A stretch of 64,000 nt of DNA from Natronorubrum sediminis. Lineage in GTDB: Archaea > Halobacteriota > Halobacteria > Halobacteriales > Natrialbaceae. The first letter of the stretch is position 1; each line of letters opens with the position of its first letter. This document shows, one piece after another, positions 57,308 through 64,000 of this stretch. The DNA lies in contig NZ_FNWL01000004.1 in assembly GCF_900108095.1 (NCBI RefSeq), forward strand, positions 62,001-126,000, read 5' to 3'. The notes under the pieces were generated by a model. The model searched no databases. It was not told the DNA's origin and saw only the letters and a list, made by a program, of their open reading frames with translations. A program made the translations under genes and the position numbers.

Positions 57308-58672
57308 GTGGTTGTGACAAACATACTCAAGAGAATGACAAGCCGTTTGAGTGTTGGCGTAGAAAAATACATGCCTCATTCGTTTGTTTTTGCGATAATT
57401 CTCACGTTCATCGCATGTATTGCAGCACTCTTGATGACATCTACTGGCCCGTCAGAAATTGTCATAGAATGGAACAATGAGTTTTGGGGCTTTCTCGAAT
57501 TCGCGATGCAACTTGTCATAATAATTGTGACAGGATACGGAATTGCGTCTGCGCCCGTGACGAGACGCGGGATCAATCGGTTAGTTCGCATTCCAAATAC
57601 TCCCCTCCAGGCGTACATCTCGATCGCTATCTTCGGATTTCTTGTTACCCTCATCCACTGGGGACTCGGACTGGTTGCCTCAGCCCTCTATGCAGTGTTC
57701 CTCGGTAAAGAGCGAGACGACGTCGATTTCGGGTTTACCGTTGCCATGGCTTACGCCTCAGCGACGGTTGGGTCTGCAGGATCAATATCACAGACAGCAC
57801 CACTGTTGGTCAACACACCCGATCATTTCATGGAAGATCATATCGGGCTGATCCCACTCAACGAAACGGTGTTCAGTCTCTTCCACCTCTCGATGGTCTG
57901 GGGAGCGTTCTTCATCCTATTAGTCATCATATATTTCATCTATCCAACGCAGGAGAACACGGAACCACTCCCAGACGACGAAGTGGACGATTTACTCCCA
58001 GAGTATCAGATGGAGTTCGACTCGGCGTCGCTCGCAGATCGTTTCAACGGCTCGCGACTATTCAACATCATTATCGTTCTATTGGGAGGGTCAGTTTCAC
58101 TGTGGCTCATACTATCTGAGGGCGCACTCGAGATGTTGGAACTCAATACCATGAACCTGATATTCCTCACGATAGGTATCGCCCTTCATGGTAACGTAGT
58201 CAGCTACGCCAAGGCAATAACAGATGGCGCAGAGCGGTGTGGACAGGTGATTCTCCAATTCCCGTTTTACGGTGGGATTCAAGGGATCCTGATCGGAACT
58301 GGGCTGACAGCAGTACTCATCGATTCCATCACCACAGTGTCTTCAGCAGAAACGTTCCCGTTCTTCGTGTGGGTGATAACTGGAATCATTAACGTGTTCG
58401 TGCCATCGGGAGGCGGCCAGTATATCGTGACTGCGGAAGTGATACACCCTGTCGCAGAGAGTATGGGTGTTTCACACGCAGCGATCGTCTCAGCCTATAC
58501 CGTGGGTGACGTGTGGACAAACTTGCTCAACCCCTTCTGGGCACTACCGGTTCTCGGTATTGCCGGGTTACAGGTTCGCGATGTGTGGGGATACGTCATA
58601 ATGGTCCTGATCGGTTACGGGCTAGTCGCTGGGAGCATTGCGTTGCTATTTCCAGCACTCGGGCTCGTCTGA
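57308..58672 (+). CDS. AtoE-type short-chain fatty acid transporter (low-GC copy)
   Basis: 454 residues and about ten hydrophobic segments, of the same family as 29932-31446: VEKYMPHSFVFAIILTFIAC, FPFYGGIQGILIGTGLTAVL, FVPSGGGQYIVTAEVI and GDVWTNLLNPFWALPVLGI. Codon use is strikingly different from its neighbours: many ATA, AGA, TTA and A/T third positions, hence lower GC. The acidic cytoplasmic loop of the paralogue is replaced by a shorter one (about 215-245). A TATA box, TATTTAATA (57282-57290), predicts initiation right at the GTG at 57308; ATG at 57335 is the alternative. Its base composition suggests recent transfer. Confidence 0.9.
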   Translation: MVVTNILKRMTSRLSVGVEKYMPHSFVFAIILTFIACIAALLMTSTGPSEIVIEWNNEFWGFLEFAMQLVIIIVTGYGIASAPVTRRGINRLVRIPNTPLQAYISIAIFGFLVTLIHWGLGLVASALYAVFLGKERDDVDFGFTVAMAYASATVGSAGSISQTAPLLVNTPDHFMEDHIGLIPLNETVFSLFHLSMVWGAFFILLVIIYFIYPTQENTEPLPDDEVDDLLPEYQMEFDSASLADRFNGSRLFNIIIVLLGGSVSLWLILSEGALEMLELNTMNLIFLTIGIALHGNVVSYAKAITDGAERCGQVILQFPFYGGIQGILIGTGLTAVLIDSITTVSSAETFPFFVWVITGIINVFVPSGGGQYIVTAEVIHPVAESMGVSHAAIVSAYTVGDVWTNLLNPFWALPVLGIAGLQVRDVWGYVIMVLIGYGLVAGSIALLFPALGLV

Positions 58673-58754
58673 CCCCGTATATTGCTAGTTCTGTGAATCA
58701 AACGGCGAGATCACGCTATCGTTCACTGCTATGGAGAAGTTACCGCGTGGTTCA

Positions 58755-61700
58755 CTACATGAAGTCCTCAATTCCCGACTGTTTGTTCTTGTCGTTCTCG
58801 AAGATGCTCTCGAGCGAGCGTTCTAGGACCTCGAGTCGCTGTTTCGTGTAGTCTCGACAGTCGTACTCGTCGGCGACCTGAATCGCGGTCTGCATGTACT
58901 TGTTCACGGACCCTTTGTGGACGGTGAGGTTGACTCGGCCGCCACACTCTCTGCAGTCGCCGGTCAGGGGCATCCGGCGGAACTTCTCGCCGCAGTCGAG
59001 ACAGCGAGTTTCCTGGCGAGAGAAGGCCCGAAGGTTCCCGATCAGGTCCGGCAGGAAGTGGTACTCGATGACTCGTTCGGCGACGTCCGTCTCGTCGACA
59101 GACTCGAGTTTCCGCGCGATCTCGAGTTGGGCGTCCATCTTGTCCATCATCGAGCCGAGCGTCTTGTACGCCGAGAGGTCGGGCCCCATGGCAATGTCGG
59201 TGGTGTCGTGGGTGTGCTCGAAACCGGTGTACTCGCCGTCGGTGCCGAGCGTGTCCTCGCCGAGTTGAATCTCGACCGATTCGGGGTCGGCCTGATCTAG
59301 GGTGGCGAGGTAGAATTCGCGTGGATACTGGCTCGCGATGTCCATGTTGTGGGCCTCGTCGTCGATTTCGGAGGGATCGATTCGCGAGGACATGACGAGC
59401 GGGGCGTCCATCCGCCCGCCTCGCTTGTCCGGCAAGAAACTTCTACTGAAATTGAGAAGTCCGTCCATGAGGAGCATAACGCAGTCTTCGTCACCGTCAC
59501 AATTACGCCGTTTCGCGGCGTGAAAGTACGGGTGTGCGTATCCGACTGCGGCACTCGTGAATCCAATCACTCTTCCGACAGTTGCGGCACTCGTGTGCGG
59601 TGCCATCCCGAACACTAACTCGCCGACGAGGTCCTGTCGATCCTCGAGTTCGTAAAAGGGCTCGAGGCCGTAGTACTGCGCCAGAAGGTCGTCGATGAAG
59701 TCGGCCGTCTGCATCATGTGCTCGGCCGCGCCGTCGGAGAGGACGATGTCCTGCACGTTGAGTTCGACCAGTTGATCCTCGTGGGTCAGCGGGTCGCCGT
59801 GCATGTCCTCCTCGTAGCCGAGAGCCTGGAGTTGGCCGACGTCGATGTCGAGTTCGCGCGCGCGGACCGACGTGACGGGGAGGTCGGTCATGTCGTAGCG
59901 GACGGTTCCGTCTTTGAACGACGAGACGTCGTGTTTCGCCCGAAGGACGCCTTTCTCGATCGGTTCGGGGATCTTGGTCGTCGAGGTGAGCCCCTTGACC
60001 CCTTTCAGAATCTCGAAGGCGTTCTCGCGTTCGCCGACCGACTCGAGGGCGTCACGGTACTCCTCGTGGATGTCGACTTCGCGGATTTCGACGCAGGTCG
60101 CCTCGCGTTCGCAGTGGCCACACTCGACGCGGCCCGCTTCGTCCGGTTCGATCCGTTCGTCACAATCCGGGCAGCGATAGTCCGGTTTCGTTCGAGTCTC
60201 GCACTCCGGACAGCGGTTTTTGAACGTCTCGGTGGCGCAGGACGGACAGTACGTCCGTCCGATCTGGACCTCGACGACACCCGGCGTGTCGGCCATCGTC
60301 TCCGCGTGCGTGGCCGCATCCGCGACGTTTCGCTGTGCGCCGCCGGCTTCGCCGATCGGAAAGAGGGTGTGGACGGGGGGACTCAGGTCCCGGCGCTCTG
60401 ACTTCTCGGGGCGACCCATCCGATTGCCGACGCGCGTCGGTGCACGCTCGCGGACCTCGAAGGGAGCGACCTCGTTGAGCGCTTCGATGGCGTTGTCCCC
60501 CTCGGTTTCGTGGCCCCACGTCCGAGCGCGCTCGGAGAGGTCGTCGTCGGCCCACGTTCGCTCGAGTTCGATCTGGGGCGTCTGTGCGTCGGGTTCGAGC
60601 GTCGCGCCGTCGGCGACCGCCTGCCGGGGCTCACAGCCGAGCGTGCTGACGAACGGCCGCCAGTCGTCGACCTCGAGTCGCCCCTCGTCCGGGCGCTGGC
60701 GGTGTTCGACGATGATCGTCTCGAGGGCCTCGGCAGTCGATTCGTCGTATTCGAGAACGAGCGTATCACCCGTCTCGCCAGCGGCCTCGATTCGGCCCTC
60801 GGCGACGGTGGCCGCGAGGGCACAGAACGCGTCGACCGAGAGGTCGTGCCAGGTGTACGTGTACTGTGGGTGAAGCGGTGCGTCGTACTCGAGGGCCCAC
60901 TCGAGGGCGTTCTCGGGTGCGGGGAACTCGAGGTCGATTCGCGGATCGTCCTCGAGGGCCTGGACGTCTGCGCCGGCGGCCTTCAGGTCCTGAATCCACC
61001 ACTCGTAGACGTATGAGGCGGGTGCGAGTGGATGGTTGTTCTCGACGAACTCGCCGTAGTTGACGAGGTACTCGCCGGCGTCCAAGATGGCCTCGACGCC
61101 GTTTCTGATCTCGAGGGCTTCCTCGGGGTCGTCGATCCGGCGGACGTCGCCGTTTGCGAGTTTGACGGTCGGACCGTCGATGCTGTCGACGGGGATGATT
61201 CCGTGGGCCTTCCCGGGCCGTTCGGTCTTGATCTGGGTTCCCGTTGCGAGGAAGTCGTCGACGAGGTGCATCGTTGCGGGATGGATTCCGCCGGTCGCGA
61301 ACCCGTGATTGCGTGCGCGGCCGTAGCGGAGGCGAAATCCGCCTTCGGCGCTGGGATGTGAGAAGACTGGCCGGCCGGCGATCAGGTCCCGAAGGAACTT
61401 CTTCGAGGGATCCGCTCGCGGGGGGCCCGACGGGCCGTCGACACCGGCTTCATCGGCGTCGGGGTCCGCGGCGTCTTCGGGTGTCGCATCCGCGTCGTCG
61501 CCGTCCGTCGACTCGTCGGCCGCGTCACCGTTGTCGCCGTCGCTGTCACTGTCGCCTGTTGGGTCGTCCCCAGTAGAATCGTCCGCCGACTTGTCGGCGT
61601 AGTTGCCGTCGATCAAGTCCTGGAGCCACGGCCAGTCGATCTCGTCGAGATTGCGGGTGTAGCGCTGGATCTTCGGTGCCTTGAGCGCGATACCTTCCCC

Positions 61701-62435
61701 GAGGACCAGACACATGCCACCGCGGGCGCTATTGGTGTCGACGCGCTCGAGGTCTCGGAATCCCGACACCTCCTCGTCGCCGGTGGCCTCTCCGTCCAAC
61801 ATGATCGGGAGGTGTTTGGCGATGAACTTGGCCTCCTTCGCCTTCGGCGTGTACTGAAGGCCCGTTTCCTTGTCGTAGAGTGCGATCTCTTCGGCGTAGC
61901 GTTCGACTTCCTCCTGGCGCGCGTTGAACTGTTCGATGCCGACCAACGCGCGCGTGTAGTCCGCGACGAGGACCGACAGCGCCTGTGCCGTCCCGCCCGC
62001 GGAGCGGATCGGACCGGCGTAGTAGACGTTGACGAACTCGCTCCCGTCGTCGTTCGTGAGGAGTTCGACCCTGTCGATCCCCTCGATGGGCGCGGCGACG
62101 ACACCTTCGGTCAGCAAGGCGACCGCGGTCCTGACTGCACCCTCGATCTTGCCCGCTTTCGTCTCGTAGTCGCCGACGCGGCCTTCGGCGAAGTCTTCGG
62201 CGAGGGCGAGGGCCGCCTCCTCGCGGGACATCTCGCCCTCGAGTTCGCGGACGCGTTCGGCGACGCCGTCGATGCCGAGGATGTTCTCGACACGGTCGGC
62301 CATGTCCTTTGCGACGGGAATCTCGACTTCGGGTTCGGGATCCGCGCCGCGTTCTTTGGCGGTTTCGGCGACCTCGAACGCCTCGTCTAACTGTGACTCG
62401 AGTCGGGTGAAGTACTGGCGGTCCTCCTCGCGCAT
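58755..62435 (-). CDS. polC: DNA polymerase D large subunit DP2
   Basis: The 1226-residue catalytic subunit of the archaeal replicative polymerase D. The N-terminal block VYYAGPIRSAGGTAQALSVL, central Cys-rich zinc segments (YCPSCATETFKNRCPECETR; CPDCDERIE), the catalytic RNCDGDEDCVMLLMDGLLNF (aspartates 980 and 982) and a C-terminal Cys4 element (CLDCGEKFRRMPLTGDCREC) are all present. An acidic low-complexity insert (about 285-345) follows the N-terminal domain. No intein interrupts the catalytic motif, a site occupied in some archaea. The small subunit DP1 is not in the window. The upstream PPC gene stops one base before this ATG. Confidence 0.97.
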   Translation of the reverse strand: MREEDRQYFTRLESQLDEAFEVAETAKERGADPEPEVEIPVAKDMADRVENILGIDGVAERVRELEGEMSREEAALALAEDFAEGRVGDYETKAGKIEGAVRTAVALLTEGVVAAPIEGIDRVELLTNDDGSEFVNVYYAGPIRSAGGTAQALSVLVADYTRALVGIEQFNARQEEVERYAEEIALYDKETGLQYTPKAKEAKFIAKHLPIMLDGEATGDEEVSGFRDLERVDTNSARGGMCLVLGEGIALKAPKIQRYTRNLDEIDWPWLQDLIDGNYADKSADDSTGDDPTGDSDSDGDNGDAADESTDGDDADATPEDAADPDADEAGVDGPSGPPRADPSKKFLRDLIAGRPVFSHPSAEGGFRLRYGRARNHGFATGGIHPATMHLVDDFLATGTQIKTERPGKAHGIIPVDSIDGPTVKLANGDVRRIDDPEEALEIRNGVEAILDAGEYLVNYGEFVENNHPLAPASYVYEWWIQDLKAAGADVQALEDDPRIDLEFPAPENALEWALEYDAPLHPQYTYTWHDLSVDAFCALAATVAEGRIEAAGETGDTLVLEYDESTAEALETIIVEHRQRPDEGRLEVDDWRPFVSTLGCEPRQAVADGATLEPDAQTPQIELERTWADDDLSERARTWGHETEGDNAIEALNEVAPFEVRERAPTRVGNRMGRPEKSERRDLSPPVHTLFPIGEAGGAQRNVADAATHAETMADTPGVVEVQIGRTYCPSCATETFKNRCPECETRTKPDYRCPDCDERIEPDEAGRVECGHCEREATCVEIREVDIHEEYRDALESVGERENAFEILKGVKGLTSTTKIPEPIEKGVLRAKHDVSSFKDGTVRYDMTDLPVTSVRARELDIDVGQLQALGYEEDMHGDPLTHEDQLVELNVQDIVLSDGAAEHMMQTADFIDDLLAQYYGLEPFYELEDRQDLVGELVFGMAPHTSAATVGRVIGFTSAAVGYAHPYFHAAKRRNCDGDEDCVMLLMDGLLNFSRSFLPDKRGGRMDAPLVMSSRIDPSEIDDEAHNMDIASQYPREFYLATLDQADPESVEIQLGEDTLGTDGEYTGFEHTHDTTDIAMGPDLSAYKTLGSMMDKMDAQLEIARKLESVDETDVAERVIEYHFLPDLIGNLRAFSRQETRCLDCGEKFRRMPLTGDCRECGGRVNLTVHKGSVNKYMQTAIQVADEYDCRDYTKQRLEVLERSLESIFENDKNKQSGIEDFM

Positions 62436-62436
62436 A

Positions 62437-62856
62437 TCAGAGCCAGAGGTCGAGGTCGGTCGTCTCGTCGTGTTCGCGCACCAGGTCGTCCTCGAAGACG
62501 CGCATGTACACTTCGCCGGCCCAGACGGTCGCCTCGTTCAGGTGGCCGGAGATCGTCTCGCCGTCTGGTCCCGAAAGGACCGCGTGCGTGTGCGCGAACC
62601 GTTCGTCGTCGAGCCAGGAAACGTTGCCAATGCAACTCGCGACCTCGAGGGGTTCGTCCGCGTCGATCGCGTAGTACTCGAGATCGTCCTGATCGTAAAA
62701 GGCGAGTTCGGCGTCCTGGACAGCACCGAGTGCGCTAAACCAGGCCCCACCGGCGTCGACCTCGCGTGCGAGTGACTCGATTTGGGCCCGCCAGTCGGCC
62801 CCGGTCTCGAGGCGAGCGACATACTCGGACGTAGTTTCGACAGCGCGATAGTTCAT
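62437..62856 (-). CDS. PPC/DUF296-domain protein
   Basis: 139 residues of the plants-and-prokaryotes-conserved domain. YVARLETGADWRAQIESLAR and GGAWFSALGAVQDAELAFYD near the start, then VASCIGNVSWLDDERFAHTH and the metal-binding HAVLSGPDGETISGHLNEAT block with its conserved His residues, are diagnostic. PPC proteins trimerise; plant ones are DNA-binding, prokaryotic functions are unsettled. The gene ends one base before the polC start, so the two are surely co-transcribed, hinting at a link to DNA metabolism that is only positional. Confidence 0.92.
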   Translation of the reverse strand: MNYRAVETTSEYVARLETGADWRAQIESLAREVDAGGAWFSALGAVQDAELAFYDQDDLEYYAIDADEPLEVASCIGNVSWLDDERFAHTHAVLSGPDGETISGHLNEATVWAGEVYMRVFEDDLVREHDETTDLDLWL

Positions 62857-63134
62857 AGGAAGGCACTGTACCCCCAGGAGAAAAATACTACTGGTCGTGG
62901 CGTTCGAGCGGACGACGGCTCGCGACGATCGGTGCACGCGCGGGATGTCGCCAGAGCGATATCACCCTCGAGCAACGATAAACCCGATGTATATTGTTGG
63001 GCAATAGTGTACAAATGGACTCGTTGTTGATAATATGCAAATCTCACGAGGATTGTTATTCAATGATCGATGGTGTAAAGTAAGTGCAAACTGGGTGAAA
63101 AACCAAAACTAATAAGAGTTTTGCCATCGGCAGG
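62857..63134. other. Divergent promoter region between the PPC-polC operon and the ABC binding protein
   Basis: 278 bp with no gene. A minus-strand TATA-like GTATTTTTC (about 62883-62891) sits 27-35 bp before the PPC ATG. The right half (63000-63125) is AT-rich and probably carries the promoter for the binding-protein gene, for example around AAACTAATAAG at 63105-63115. Confidence 0.5.
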
Positions 63135-64000
63135 ATGAGTAGTATGAGAGGTAACAACAAGGGTGCAACTCGACGGCGAGTACTTGTCACTGGAGCGTCC
63201 GCAGGGGCAATTGCGCTCGCAGGGTGTATTGGTGGGAACGGCGATGACGATGGCGACGGTGAAATCATCGATCCGGACGAGTACGACTACGAGCGAGACG
63301 AACCGGACGACGAAGACGCTGCGATGGAGAGCACGATGGTCTACACGCAGGAACTCGAGCGAGACGACGACTTCGATCCGGTCGTCTCGAACGACGCATA
63401 CAGTATGCAAGTCGCTAACCTCCTCTACGACAGCCTCTACGAGTTCGACTACGAGTACGAACTCCAGCCGAAGGTTGCCGTCGACTTCCCGGACGTCGAG
63501 CGTGACGATACGCGATTCATCTACGAGATCCACGACGGAATCGAGTTCCACAATGGCGACGAACTGACCGCCGACGACGTGGCACACTCGTTTTTGGCTC
63601 CCGTCGAAGAAGAGACGCCGAACATGTCGTCCTACGACATGATCGATGACATCGAGATCATCGACGACACTCAGTTGCAAGTCGATCTCGAGTTCCCCTA
63701 CGGACCTTGGGAGATGTTCAATCAGGGAGTCAACATCGTTCCGGAAGACGCCCGAACGGACGACACCGAAGCGTTCAACACCGATCCGATCGGCTCCGGG
63801 CCGTTCATGTGGAGCGACTACCAGATGGGCGAGTACGTCGAACTCGAGCGAAACGACGACTACTGGGACGACCCGCTGCCGTACCTCGCGGAGATTCGAT
63901 TCGAGGACAACGTCGACGACTCGAGTCGCGTTGGTGAGATTCTGGCTGGGGACACGGACGCGATCGGTGACGTGCCAAACGCCGACTGGGACGAAATCGA
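63135..64000 (+). CDS. Peptide/nickel-type ABC transporter substrate-binding lipoprotein (partial)
   Basis: The frame runs off the right edge after 288 codons. A Tat lipoprotein signal opens it (ATRRRVLVTGASAGAIALAG then Cys, about residues 11-31), followed by an acidic linker. The mature part has the SBP_bac_5 signatures NDAYSMQVANLLYDSLYEFD, FIYEIHDGIEFHNGDELTAD and NTDPIGSGPFMWSDYQMGEY, as in oligopeptide/dipeptide-binding (DppA-like) proteins. It should deliver peptides or similar solutes to permeases presumably encoded beyond the window. ATG at 63135 or 63144 are both possible starts. Confidence 0.92.
   Translation, partial: MSSMRGNNKGATRRRVLVTGASAGAIALAGCIGGNGDDDGDGEIIDPDEYDYERDEPDDEDAAMESTMVYTQELERDDDFDPVVSNDAYSMQVANLLYDSLYEFDYEYELQPKVAVDFPDVERDDTRFIYEIHDGIEFHNGDELTADDVAHSFLAPVEEETPNMSSYDMIDDIEIIDDTQLQVDLEFPYGPWEMFNQGVNIVPEDARTDDTEAFNTDPIGSGPFMWSDYQMGEYVELERNDDYWDDPLPYLAEIRFEDNVDDSSRVGEILAGDTDAIGDVPNADWDEI

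Overview
The window is a 64-kb chromosomal segment of a halophilic archaeon (class Halobacteria). Several things point this way: very acidic proteins, high GC with abundant CTCGAG, a thermosome, the archaeal replicative polymerase subunit DP2, RIO1 kinase, SUI1/eIF1, an archaeal RecJ-type DHH protein, Tat-dependent lipoproteins, and TATA boxes about 25-35 bp upstream of start codons, as expected for mostly leaderless transcripts. Bacterial-type repair genes (uvrB, uvrC, NAD-dependent ligA), which haloarchaea commonly carry, are also present. The species cannot be named from sequence alone; a Natrialba/Natrinema-type relative is a guess. I see no tRNA, rRNA, CRISPR array or transposase.

Layout. 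0-2 kb: end of uvrB, two paralogous GNAT acetyltransferases separated by 17-bp tandem repeats, and an eIF1-like factor. 2.5-14.8 kb: a stress protein, then what looks like a catabolic region with an MFS carrier, a TAXI-type TRAP transporter (binding protein plus fused permease), a carboxymuconolactone-decarboxylase-family protein, a second MFS carrier, a CoA-transferase/MaoC/acyl-CoA-dehydrogenase cluster and a divergent IclR regulator. 15.5-25.5 kb: DJ-1/PfpI protein, uvrC, an ABC-2 exporter pair, ligA and RIO1. 25.5-33.6 kb: a secreted 5'-nucleotidase, a YfcE-type phosphoesterase, a KH-domain protein, an OxlT-like MFS carrier, an AtoE-type short-chain fatty acid transporter and the thermosome, which is followed by an unusual run of perfect hairpins. 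34-39 kb: a mu-crystallin/alanine dehydrogenase family enzyme, a DUF2071 protein, and a sensory-rhodopsin/transducer operon. 39.5-49.4 kb: leuS, a Tat-exported alpha/beta hydrolase, hsp20, peroxiredoxin, pheA, truncated haemoglobin and a hemC-cobA-hemD tetrapyrrole operon. 50-64 kb: a DHH nuclease, a PHP protein, a gene-poor stretch, small conserved haloarchaeal proteins, a NifU-like scaffold, a PanE-type reductase, a hydrolase, a low-GC second AtoE-type transporter, polC (DP2) with a PPC-domain gene, and the start of a peptide-type ABC binding protein.

The most notable locus is 36075-39118. A transducer of HtrII size and architecture overlaps by ATGA with a seven-helix protein that aligns by eye along its length with sensory rhodopsin II but has arginine where every light-sensing rhodopsin has the retinal-binding lysine. 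Two more retinal-pocket tryptophans and the counter-ion are also changed. In contrast, the Tyr/Thr pair and the helix-G tyrosine used for signalling to the transducer are kept. I read it as a sensory rhodopsin that has lost its chromophore but kept its signalling partner. Second in interest is the hairpin array at 33588-33818.
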